From: Centropus unirufus
Taxonomy: Eukaryota > Chordata > Aves > Cuculiformes > Centropidae
Reading direction: 5' to 3'
Length of the DNA stretch: 64,000 bases
NCBI GenBank assembly: GCA_013397695.1
Contig: VYZI01000075.1
Coordinates: 1,102,019-1,166,018 of the forward strand
A program made the translations under genes and the position numbers. Below, piece after piece: positions 19,449 through 31,200 of the stretch. Numbering within the stretch: the first letter of the stretch is position 1; every line of letters starts with the position of its first letter. The notes under the pieces were generated by a model. It did not search any database, had not been told where the DNA came from, and was given only the letters and a program-made list of their open reading frames with translations.

Positions 19449-20265
19449 TAATTTTTTTAGCAGAGTTGTCAGGAAAAGCTACAGATACTGGGAGTATGTG
19501 TGGCATTACAGTGGAACCTGGCAACCTCGCAGAATCCACTGCCAGCTGAAGGAAAACAGGAATTCCTGGTGCACAACTGTAACTTTACAGATAGCCAGAG
19601 GAATTTTTTACAACCTGGTGTGAAATGGTGTGTGCTTTGTGAGCAAAACTGGAGGACAAACCACAGTGCGCTTCAACTTTTTTTTTTTTTAGCAGCCACT
19701 TGTGTGCTCTTGACTAAACTTTTTTTTCTCTTTCTCTGAAATAATTTAAAACCAATTAAAAAAGCATATAAAAACCTCCCAACTCCATCCAAGCTGGCAG
19801 TCCACGTGGTGCATCTCTCACCCAGCTTAGTTCTTCCTGAGCTGCTGTCGGATAGATAACAAAGGTAAACCACTTGGACCAAACAGAACCATTCCAAAGG
19901 AACTGAGAGGGAGGAAAGCCTACCCTTTAGACGCATTGTTTTTCTCTCTTACTCTTTTAATTACTGTGCAGAGCACAGAGCCAGTGTTCTTTATTCCAAG
20001 GCTCCGAAGAACTTGCAGCCTTAGCGTGGCGAATGCCCTCTTGCTTCAGAAGGCCCTTGGTTTATACAGCACAGAGGAGAGGGATGTTAATCTGTGCTCG
20101 ATCCTGTGTGTGCATTATATTGCAGAAGAACATTGACAAACGAGCCAGGATGGTGCCTGTTTTTGCCTACCACTGTCCAAGAAACAAACTTACCTGTCCC
20201 GTTGCTTTGATATTGGAAGCAGGTGCCAAATTCTTCTTCGAGTCATCTGAAGAATATCCATTTAT

Positions 20266-20271
20266 AATAAA
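20266..20271 (+). promoter_or_regulatory. PTPRJ: Candidate early poly(A) signal AATAAA
   Basis: Canonical hexamer about 2.4 kb after the stop codon. A second AATAAA lies at 20526-20531. Either could give a shorter transcript. Confidence 0.35.
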
Positions 20272-20850
20272 AATCTATTCCTGTGTTTTCCCCAAACTGA
20301 CCCATTGTGAGAAGAGACTGAAATTTGAAGTAAATGACCCGTTGATCCCATGTATCGGTGGAGAAAGTTAGTAAGGCTTATAATGTGGTAAACAAGTAGG
20401 TGGCCATAGTGTCAAAGAGAATTAGGAGATGCCTCACAGAGTATCTCTGCAGGAAGAGGAGGGTTACGTGGAATGTTCTGCTTCTTTGTGGATCTGTCCT
20501 GGTCAGGATGACTTGAATTCCTGCAAATAAAATTTCCCTGCCTTCTGACGCTCTCTGTGTTATGGTTGCCAAGATCTGTCTCTCTGGTCAGTGTTTTCTC
20601 TCCTAGGTATCCACTTTTCAGGCTGAAAGCTCCACTGTGGCAGTTACATCTCCTACATTTCTATTCTACTCTTTCCCATTTGGGGCCTGCTTAAGAAGGG
20701 AAAAGTTGATGTGTATCAAATAAGTGACTGTTGAATATCTTGAAATGATGTACAAATTTTGTTGTTTTCATATTTGTTGTACAGGAAATTTCAGCACATG
20801 TCTATAATGTTTTTAATGTTTGATTTGTTTTTAAAGATGTAAAAATAACA

Positions 20851-20856
20851 ATTAAA
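20851..20856 (+). promoter_or_regulatory. PTPRJ: Candidate distal poly(A) signal ATTAAA
   Basis: ATTAAA follows a stretch rich in T and A, and is followed within 45 bases by 'ttggggttgtcttttc', a G/T-rich downstream element. The composition changes afterwards, so this is my preferred 3' end of PTPRJ. Confidence 0.45.
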
Positions 20857-20875
20857 AAGCATCATCCTAGAGCAC

Positions 20876-23800
20876 TTCCTGTCTTATTTCCATTCTTGGG
20901 GTTGTCTTTTCAGTTCCTTTTGAATAATATTAATTTGCAAAAATACCCATTTCATTTCAAAGGGCTTTAGAAGAGATAAAGAAAGCGGGCTCCCATCCTC
21001 CAGGGGTCCCTGTAGACGGACTGGTTTGTGTTAGACTCACTGGGGCTCCCTGCGAGGCTGTAATCTGCCACTGGGACTTGCCTGGTGGGACCCAGGCTTG
21101 ATGCTCGTGTGTCCTGGTGGTTGGTGGTTTCTGTAAATGAGGAGCTTGGTGCCAGGTGAAGGAACGATACCTTCCTCCCAGGTCAATCAAAGGAATTCCA
21201 CTCACTGAAGCAGCCTTGGGGAGGACCAATGATTCTTGTACTTCCAGAAAAATGGGAAGGAGGACTTTTTGAGCCGTTGAAGGGGATGTTCTCGTGTGAG
21301 GGGAAGATGAAAGAAGGGGATGCAGAAATATCTCAGTGGTGTAATAGATGGCTTCTTGATTACAAATTACCCGACTGTAGATCCATAGAAAATTACCTCA
21401 GTTAAGAGACTTCAGAAAAAATGGGTTTGTTTCTGTTCCTGCTTGCAGTTTGAGTCACTCCTAAGGGAGATCACATGGCTGGAGGGTGATACTGGAACTC
21501 AAGAGCTCTCCAGTTCCTCACAAGATGCTGACACATCCTTGGAATCTTGTGATCCTTCATGATAACTCCGCTGCACGGTGAAATGGGAAGAGCGAGGCAT
21601 GACTGTCTCCTCATATTCCAGTGGAAGCACGTGCCAGCTCCACAAGGGTTGTCTGTGCTCTAGGTGAGACTTGTACTGCAGAAGAGGACAAGGAAACTCC
21701 CAGTGCAGGACCCCTAGCAGGTGACTGCCACTGCCAGGGCCAATCAACCTCGGGGGGACTTTTAGGGAGCAAAATAACTTTATTTTTTGTCCCCCTCTTA
21801 AATCGCTTTTGTCCAGGGATGGAATGAGGGGCAGGCAAAGATCAGCACTTTCCTCACTTCTGAGGCAGGTGCGGTCTGCTCCCACTTCTCATACCCATGG
21901 GAGAAGTCACTTTACTTCCTTTGTCCAGTTACTTACTGGCTCTGCTTCAGGGAATCCCTTTCAAGTCTTCACAGAAGAGAAAAAATCTTGTGTTGTTGAA
22001 ATGATAAGTGTTTTTGTTTTTTTTTAAGATTAACCGAGTTGGTACCAAGTAGTGTCCCTCTCTGGTGTTGTGCTTCATTCCTTACTCCTTCCTGTGAGGC
22101 TGGGCAAGCTCTGCTCTTGCCAGCCTCTTGCTTGGGAGGGAGGAGGAAGCAAAGAAAGCAGGAAATCTGACCTGGAAATACCAGGAGAAGCTGGTTCCTA
22201 CCTGCTTTGCTGGTGGAAGGGAAGGACCTGTTTGTACATCTTAGAAGAGAGAGAAGCTGAGGACCCTTCTCAAATTATTTCATAGATTTGAAGATTCCGG
22301 ATCCCAGCCTGTTCTTTGTCCCTGTATTTAACAGGACCCTATTCATTAATTCACATTGCTTTCCTGGGTTTGTTAGACATCACCTCCTGCCAACCAGAGC
22401 AAAGCCAGCAAAGGAGCCCCTCTCACTGAGAAAAGGCAGTCTGGTTTGATCCAAAGCGAGTTACTCTAATTCGCTTTTCATCTCCAACTTTCCAAGGAAC
22501 TGGGGAAGAATCACATTCTTTGAACAATGTTCTGTTCATCATGTTCATGTTTCATGGACTTGTAGTGCTCACAAGAAGCTGTGTGCTCCATGTGCTGGGG
22601 ACAGAATCCTCTCCACACCCTGGGCTCTGTTTCTGCCCTTGTTTCGCTGCAGGGCTGGAAGAGCTGGATGACACAGAGCTGCATCAGGAAATGGCAGGAC
22701 ACGGGTTTTCACCTGGCGGCTTTCTGATGTGGGATTTCCAGCGGTAGCAATGTACTGGCAGAAGGAAAACAGGCTCTGGGATGAACGCTAATTTAACGTC
22801 AGCTCTAGTTAAGGGATGTATCTACCTAGAAGATGCTTTCTGCCTCTCCAAAAGGAAAAGCAAGCCTGTTCATTTCTGCTTGAAGCCTCCAGATGGCACA
22901 AGATACCACCATTCTTTCCAGGAAAAGCTTTTCCTGCCAGGCTTTTTCACTTCCTTCCCAGATTCTGATCATCTCCCTCCACTCCTGCTGTTTGCCCTTC
23001 CTTCTGCCCATGTTGCAGGTGCAAACACTGTCTCCTCCAGCCCTGGCCCGTGCCAGTGGTTAAAGCTGGGATGCTGTGCCTGTGTGAGGCTGGCTGCCTG
23101 CTCCACAGGGCCTGGGTCCTTCCTTGGGAAGTGCCTTTGCACTTGGGTCTTGCTGATACCTATACATTTTCTGATGGTGTGCGTAGTCCGCGGTGTAAGG
23201 GCTCCAGCTTGGCCCTGCCTGGAGCTGGTTATTCAGCGTGGCCAGCTCTGTGCTCATTTCCTACCCTGCCAGTCTGCTGTTTCCAGCAATAAGGGATTTA
23301 TAGGATTGCTGAGCCCGGTGCAGAGACATCAATAAAGGCAGCAAACACCGATGTGCTTTCTCGTCCTGCTCAATATGAGTAACATTTTAAAGGCTGTTTC
23401 AGTTAATGGAGCTGTTTATGTGCCTGCCTGTAACTGATTCTTCCAGGTCTCTTTTTACATAGCTCTTTAGGGAGGCTTTAAATGCACCTTTCAAAGCATC
23501 CAGCAACATCTGCTGAGTTACTTCGGCTTCTTCCATCTCCAGCCTGAAATACAGTGAGATTTTCATGCGAGCTCTAGTGATAGATGTGCTTTTTACAAGC
23601 ACAGCTCTAATGCAGATGGGGGTGTGAGGGAGCTTCAGCAAACACTTTAAATCAACTGGCAGATGCATCTACACCCACCCAGCTGCTTGCAAACCTTTCT
23701 GTCTTTGAATGAGAAATAAATCAAAACTAGAAATAACACTTCACCTCCAGGCTTCCCGTGCTCATATATCAGCACCGGTGCCATGGGAGATGCACTCTGA

Positions 23801-26800
23801 GCAGGGTCTGCCCAGGTTGAAGGAGTCTTGGCTGCTGCCCCTGGCCTGAGCGATGCTCCCAGCGCTGACGGTGACAGCCCAGGTTGACACATGCCGACCA
23901 ACCAGCTACCTAAATATTGAGAACGATTCCTGAACTGTAAAGATCAATCAAATGCAAAAAAAACCATTGCAATATAGTAAAAAGCCACGTCTAAAACTCT
24001 TAAACTGGTTTTCCTGTGCATGATGATCTCTTAAAGTGTGACTGAGATGCCAGCAAAATAGATTTCATAGTGTTAGCTGCAGTGAGATCATCAATATTTG
24101 AATTTGTCAAGCTCACTGCCAGCACATTGCTACCAGTCACATTTTTGCTGTTCAAACACTTGGTGTGGCCACTTGGTATTTTGAAAATGAGCTATTTAGG
24201 GTTTTAGGCAGCCTTGCAAAACCAAGCACCCAGCTAGAAAATGGTGGGACAGAGAAAAGGAAATCTGAATAGACATGGATGTCAATCACTTATAGCCCTT
24301 TAAACTCTCTGCAGATGGTAACCCGAGCTATCCAGACAAATTATCCCAGCCCCGATGGCTCTCTTGTCTGTAGATTTTGGTATTGAAATTGGCCAATATA
24401 CGTGAGATGTAGTTTTTCTGGAGTATTCTCTTGTCTAATTCACAGGTTTGAGTTCAGCCTTACTCTAATCAGCTGTGGGAAGTAGATGCTTTTCTCTGCA
24501 CTGAGCCATCCACCATGTGTATTTAGATATCCTTTCCATTTCACAGACAGAGGTTAGACAGCTTTTTTTGTAATTTTTTTTCCTCCAGTCAAGTTATTCC
24601 AGCGCTGTGTAATTGTGCATGGCTGGGTAGGCTGATGCGTTACAGGTTGGTCTGAGGAAGTTAGGGTGTTCTTACTAAACCAGAGCCTTAAGGCTCTCAA
24701 AGTCACCAGCTTTAGGTAGTATTAATTGAAGTATTTTTCTATAGAACATAACCAATTGGTTCCAGATGAAACATGATTGTAGCTGCAATTTATTACGTCA
24801 AGTGATCACTGTGTTGTAAATGCGTTTACTTGGTAGAGCTAGACTTTCCGTGAAAACACAACCTCCTGCACCTCAGTCTACAGAGGCTGCTCCCTCTGCA
24901 CGCAGAGAAAACACAGCACTCTAATTTTTCCCAGGATTGGTCTTTCAGTCAGCAAACACCTCAGGGACTGTGCTATTTAGTTTGTTTTGGAAAAGGCAGA
25001 ATGGCTCTGAGGGCATCAGGCTGGATGGTTTCTGGGCTGGGAATGGAGCTGCTGAGGAGGAAAGGGCCATGGCCTGATCTCCTGATGAGAGTTTGCAATC
25101 AATGTCTTGACCAGAGGCAGGAGATTAACATAACCACTTGCTAAGTGAGGCGGAAGACAGCAGTGTGATGACAATAGTCATGCTAATAAGCACCATTTGC
25201 AATTGTCCACCATTTTCTGAACTTTTTAGTTACAAAATTTTAAGGGACATTTGAAGGCAGTTTTGCAATATGTTCATAAGAAGTTCCTTGCGGTGAAGCA
25301 TGTGGAGAGGTAACAAAATCATAGGGGTTTGTGGTTGATATAAAGCCTAGACAATCAATGTTGGTATCACTAATAAAGGCTCACAATCACCTATGAAATA
25401 CCACAAAAAAAAAGGACTAGCAAACTGAATTGATATCTTTGCCAGTAGCTGCATTGTGGGGCTGAATCTCTTTCCCAGGGGCTGGAGGAAACAACGCATT
25501 CTTGCTGTGCTGGAGCTGAGGGGCTGTGGTGGGGAAAACCTGCGGGTTTCACTGCAGGTGCACACTGCAAATGTTTGCAGAAGTGAGGCTGAGGTGCCCC
25601 TTCTTGTTTCACACAGCAGAGAAGGGGAAAAAATAAAGCATTTCCCCATAGTTAAATAATTCCATTGTAATTAATATAACATCTTAATAACCTGGGCCTG
25701 TACCAGGAAGCAGCAGGCAAACAGCAGGGTGAGATTAGTGTGAAGTCTCTCATCAGCCTCCACAGGGAAGGCATCATGCTCCAAGCTGACAGTGGCCTTT
25801 TAACTTTGCTGGCGTGTTAGGAAAATTCTTACATGCTAATAGTCAAATTATGATTTCCCATGCTTGAAAGGCAGGAGCTGCTAAGCATAACAAAGCAAGC
25901 TTCCCCTGCTCCCTAGGACATCTGCCAGCGCTGTGATCAAACCATGGCTTTCCTTGGCCCACAGTCAGGAGCAAACTGAATATTCCTGATCAAAAGCGCA
26001 GTCTGCTTGGGTGGAGATGGTTTAATTATTGGTGACAGATCTGACAAAAGTCCTTTGAAGTGACAGGCTCAGGGTGGCTCAGTATTCACATATGGGGGAA
26101 TCGATTGACTAATTACAGCAAGAAGTAACCTCAAGGCTAAAACCGAAATATAAGGTGGGGGTCAGAGCTGTGCAAAGTCACGGAGAGCAGACTTGAAGGT
26201 GGTCAGGCTTGAGGGGAATTGTGGAGCTGAAGACTGGGGGTGGGGGAAGCGATATTCGGGGTGAATCAGTCATCTAAGGATATGTCTGGCTTTTCCCCCT
26301 GGTGTTTGCTATGCAAAAGCAGCTGAGGGGCCTGCCCAGGAAGTCATAGCGGGCAGAGCAGCATTTCACGGTTGTGCCCTGCCAGCCTTGCAAAGGAACT
26401 GGCAGGGCTTTGTTCCCCTGGCTTGGGCCAGTCCCTGGGACAAGCTCAGGGCCCTCCATGCCAGGCAAAGCCACAGCGCAGGAAACCAGGAGATACAATA
26501 GGGCTACAACGGACAGGAAAATCTCAAATAACTCCTAGTTAACTGAAATCTCACCTATTCCTACCAAACTTCAGTGCAAAGTCAAACAAAAACCAATGGT
26601 GCTTTAAGGTCTTGCTACACCTGGATATATGCCTCCACCCTGGAAGCTGACCGGTTTAGTTGCAAAAAGGGATTTGTGTGTAGCCACAGTTTTCCTGCTG
26701 CCTCCGATCCCCTCTGCTCGAACCCAAACCAGGCAGGCATCATGACGGTGGCCGCAGGCCTGGGGCCTGCTAACACGTGTGGGGAGGATTCATTCCAAAG

Positions 26801-27270
26801 AGCGGAAGTTGCGGCACCCGTGTGGATTCCCCTTTGGCAGCAGATGAAAGCTGGGTGCTTTCAGAACAAAAAGCTCAATTTTTGCATGTGGGAAATGAAG
26901 AGATCAGCTGTGTAGTGTAATGCGAGCTGGAGGGGAAGCCTTAAAAGTTAAAAAAAGCACATTATATTGAGTGCATCTGTCGGTGATGCTGACCAAGGAG
27001 TTCTGCCCTAACTAAAGTTGCGATACAGCTCGGGTAAGGGAGCTGGGCCAGCAGAAAAGTGGTGACTACAGATTTATACCTCTTCTACCCTGCAGCAAAT
27101 CACTGTTAATGAAAGGAGGTGAAAAGGGGTTGGTTTTTTTCCTAACAGAACTCTACTTGTACCTATTTGGAAATGGGAGATGGAATAAAATGCCAGCAGT
27201 AGTATCTGGTACTTAAGTTACAGAAGCCAAATAATTTCACACTTTTCCTCAGTGTGGCTGGGCCTACTTT
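20876..27270. other. Intergenic, no gene recognised
   Basis: Mixed-composition DNA with scattered short open frames on both strands. The longest is 184 codons at 22781-23335 and has no domain, signal or family resemblance. No RNA gene, CR1 body or long repeat recognised. Confidence 0.6.
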
Positions 27271-27312
27271 GCCTATATATGCCTATATATATAGGGCTAT
27301 ATATGCCTATAC
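27271..27312. repeat. GCCTATATAT tandem/near-palindromic repeat
   Basis: Two adjacent copies of gcctatatat, then 'atagggctat' and 'atatgcctat'. The whole is close to its own reverse complement, so it could form a cruciform or hairpin. Short simple repeat. Confidence 0.8.
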
Positions 27313-28243
27313 TATGGCATAAAATATATTCTTTTTCAGGAAGGCTTCATCATTCCCATGCATGATCCCGTTGAGCACATTTGTGAATTAAAGCAAGATC
27401 CTCTGTGGCAGTGGCAGTTGAGAACAGTTTTTAAAAACTGGCTCACAGAAAAAACTGCGATGCTGTAGGTAGTAGGTGAGTCTATGGGTTTCTACATAGG
27501 AATGTCCTGGAAACAGTGGTGGTACCACTGTGGGAGCAAAGGTGTACCTGGCACCCTGTGGGAGTGCACCTTGAGGCACAGAGACGTGGAGAAACCTGAG
27601 TGCACCGGAGATAGTGGAACATATTGGGGAATGGTCTGTGTTGCCCACAGAAACAGGCACGGCAAATCTAAAGAATAGAGAGATGATCATAAATCTAACA
27701 GAAAAAAAACCAAGTGTGAGGCTCATTGTTTGATTAATTATAATATGCAGTGGCTTGATCTCAGCCAGCTGAGATTCCTCTGGCTGCTATGATCCCTTAA
27801 AAGGATGGGGGAGAAAATAAGATTAAAAAGCTTGTGGGCTGAAATAAAGGCAGGGAGACTGCCTACCATTTATTGTCATGGGCAAAACGGGCTCGGCTTG
27901 GGGAAAATTAATCTAGTAGCAATTACAATAGGTTTGAATAGCAAGAAAAAACAAGATGAATCTGAACACTACTGCCCTCCTTTTCCTCAGGCTCAGCTTT
28001 ACTCCTTCATCCATAACTCTGCCCTCTCTGCTCCTCGCACCTTCCCAGGTGGCAGGAGGGGAGATCCCTGCTCCAGCGCTTTGAACTCCTCCTGCCCCTC
28101 TTCCCCTTCATTCTGGCCGCTGGTAGGGCTACTCCTCACACTCTTCCCTTCCCTCCTGGCTGCCTGTGTGGCATTTTGCCCTGTCCCAGAGGTCCCCTCC
28201 AGCCCCGTGCCAGGCTGGGCAGAGCCCGGCGGTGCAGCTGCTG
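27313..28243. other. Intergenic, GC-richer toward 28 kb
   Basis: An open frame of 187 codons (27805-28368) crosses into the tandem repeat that follows. The other strand is open as well, so composition explains the frames. No gene supported. Confidence 0.6.
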
Positions 28244-28297
28244 AGGAAGCATCCAGAATTGGCAGGAAGCATCCAGAATTGGCAGGAAGCATCTGGC
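28244..28297. repeat. 20-bp tandem repeat
   Basis: Two exact copies of aggaagcatccagaattggc (28244-28263 and 28264-28283) followed by a partial, diverged third (aggaagcatctggc). A small minisatellite, likely length-polymorphic. Confidence 0.9.
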
Positions 28298-31200
28298 CCC
28301 TCTCCTCAGAGAACCCCCATGGCAGATGCCCCTTCCCGCCCTTGGGCGGTGACACCCCAGGCGTGTAGACCTCCTCTTTGCCACCACACGGCCATTAAGC
28401 CCAGGCTCCTCATCCAACCTGGCCATGCCATCCAACCCTCCCTGCTCTCTCCGCTGCTCGGGATGGGACAGGCACATCCCTGCAGTTGTCACCCAGGGCT
28501 CAGCTATGGTGTCACCTGGCCGGCAGCTCTCTCTTCTTCAGATATTTCCCCCCAAATATGAAGTTAAAAAGGGGCTGAGAGGAACAGGGAGCCCCATCCC
28601 TGGCAAGAGCTCCCTCAGGGCCTACCGGGGCTGATGTTGCCCCGGGGCAGGTGGGAGGGAACTCTGGGGTAGCTCCTCAGAGACCTCCATTACTTGGAGG
28701 GCTGCAGGGACATTGTTTTAGACCTCACACTGGGGTCTCTGAGGTGTGTATTGATGGCTGCACCATGTGTTTTGGGGGCACACCAGGCTCTCCCCAGCCC
28801 ACAACACCTGCTTGAGAGACAGAAGGGTTTTGGTGAGCCCTCAGGGAGGCTGGCATTGCATGCAAAAGCCTCCTGGTCCAACACAGTGTTCCTAGACCTT
28901 CCCAAGGTCTGAACCAAACCAGACAATAAAGATGCAGGACTTCTGTTTCTGGGGCAGAGGGTAGCAATGCCCAGAGGCAGCCCAGCCTGCAGGGTAACAC
29001 TCCTGAGAGCTGGTGGCATGAAAGGCTCGAGTTGGTGAATCGTGCTGACTGATCTTCATGCAAGTGGAAGGGAAAAGGGGTGAGGGTGGAGGCATTCATG
29101 AATAATTGAACACTGAGACAGAGCAACATACATAATGCACTAAAAATTACTCCAAGCTCAGCAAAAAAACAGCCTGGGTAAAGTTTGTTTCAACAAGCAT
29201 AAAATAGGATGTGACAAGGCATTTATACCAGAACAGCTGTTTGCTAAAATTTTTCATTTATTTATACAGATTTCCTCCCCCCTGCAGTTAGGGGTTTTGC
29301 CTAGGGTAGGACAGAAATTGATGGCTGAGCTGGAAAACAAATTTGGTTCCTGCTGTGTCCCAGACCAGCACACTCCCCACCAGGGAGATGTCCCTCCTTG
29401 CTTAGGACTAGACTTTGCTATTTGATAATCTGATGCAATATTTCCCATGCTGACGGTCAGCCTGGTCATTTGGGCTGGGGTTCTATTGCAGTTAAGATGG
29501 GTAGGGTAATGTTCATAAATCTATGGAAACCGAGGGGCCTATGCTGACTCCTTCTAGCCTTTTCTGATCCCAGTTTCCCCAAATGTCTTTTTCCTTCCAA
29601 ACTGCATTTGTTACAACATAAATTATTTATATTTGAAGCTATTTCATTCATTACAGACGGTAATGAGGCTGACAACCTGAGGGCATCGACTCTATGTTGC
29701 AGTGTGAAATGGATTTAAGGGGGGCAGGTATGCATGTAAATAAAAACCCAGTCCCTTCCTGCTTTTTAAACAAACCTGGCAAGCCTGTTCAAGTTCAATT
29801 TTCCTGTAAATTAAGTTAAAGGCCAAAAGTTGAATTATTAGACTTGCGAAGTTGCTTCATCTGAACCAAAGTGACTTCTGGGCTACATGACTTTTTTTTT
29901 TTTCCTGCTGTGAACCTCTAGGGCTTCTTTCTTGTGTTCATGAATAAGGTAGGTGTTTGTCATGGTAGATCATGGGTCACCACACACGGAAGATGTTTAT
30001 TAGAGATAGCTGGTACATCTACTCTCACACACACACAAAGCTTTGGTGGCTTCGTCCCTTTTGCTCATCATGGGCTGCACGTGGCGTAGGATTGTGTGAA
30101 GCCATTGGGAGCACAAAACCTTTCCTACCCCTCCTGCACCCTTCACATGACGGCTTACTGGAACACCAGCCCTTTGATCATGTCTCCTCCCAAGCTCTGC
30201 CCACTCCAAAGCATCCTTCTGCCTTAAAGCAAGGGCTGCTGGATGTCATGCCTGCTCCAAGAAAGGCTATTTCTAACAGGTCTAAACAAAACACAGAGAA
30301 ATAATATTCTCCTACTCTCTTCAGGCTGCATTTTTCTATTCTAGATTGAGGTAAGCTTTCTGACATGTAATGCAGTTCTTTTCCTAGGATAGCACCTAAA
30401 TTTCTGTGTGTTGTGGAGGCTGACAGAACAGTACCCTCAAGCGGGGACTGCTTAGACCTGAGGTGGAGAAAGAAGCCTGAGTTCTGATTGCTTATTAAGT
30501 TTTCCTATATAACTTCCCTTATTCCTTGCTAGAAGGAGTAAAACTATAGAATGTAATGCTGTTTTGTCATCAGTTTGCATGCAAAGTAGGTGTGAAGGGT
30601 TGAGTATAAATAGCTGTCCCCCCAAAAAATAAGTATGTTCTCTTTAAACATTGAGGACATCTCTCTATATAAATATATTTATTGAAAAACAATGCAAATA
30701 CTGAGCCTATAAAATATGTGAAAACAGGAGACTGCTTTTAAGAGACTAAGAGTGCACAACCCCCTCACTGAAGACACAGATGCAGCTGCATATTCAGGTG
30801 TTGGAAGGGCTGGAGAAAAGGCAAGTAGCTTTTGACCTTCTGTTAGAGAAGCCCAGTGCAGTTTGAACAGCCTCAGCCATAAGAACAAAGATTTGCTTCA
30901 TGTCCTTGAGGCGTTGTTGGCTTTCTGCATGCTCCTGGGCTCTCCCACTAGTCAGAAAAGAATATAACTTTCCCAGAAGTAGTGCCCTCCTTCACATATG
31001 CACTAAAGAGACTAAAAATGTACTACTATGGCCAAGCAAAGCTCAAGCGTGCTATGGAAACTGCTCAGTGAGCAGGGTCAGCAGGTGAGCAAAGTTCGGC
31101 TTTTTTCTTTCTCTTTTTTTCTCTTGTTTTAGGTTTTTTGGTAGGGTTTCCCCCTTTGGCTTTTGCAATCACTCCCTGATTTGCATGGCCACTCATGAGA

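Larger units (their letters stand above)
17891..20875 (+). other. PTPRJ: Probable PTPRJ 3' UTR
   Basis: AT-rich, without coding frame, directly after the stop codon. It includes an AU-rich nonamer near 18.8 kb, a GTTT microsatellite (about 19428-19448), and several candidate poly(A) signals, of which the last cluster near 20.85 kb is the best 3' end. The extent is an inference; transcript data would be needed to fix it. Confidence 0.55.

Noticed and set aside
22781..23335. 184-codon plus-strand open frame
   Set aside because: No domain, no similarity I recognise, composition like its surroundings, other frames open too.
27805..28368. 187-codon plus-strand open frame with a hydrophobic stretch
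   Set aside because: GC-rich patch with both strands open and a 20-bp tandem repeat inside; looks like compositional chance.
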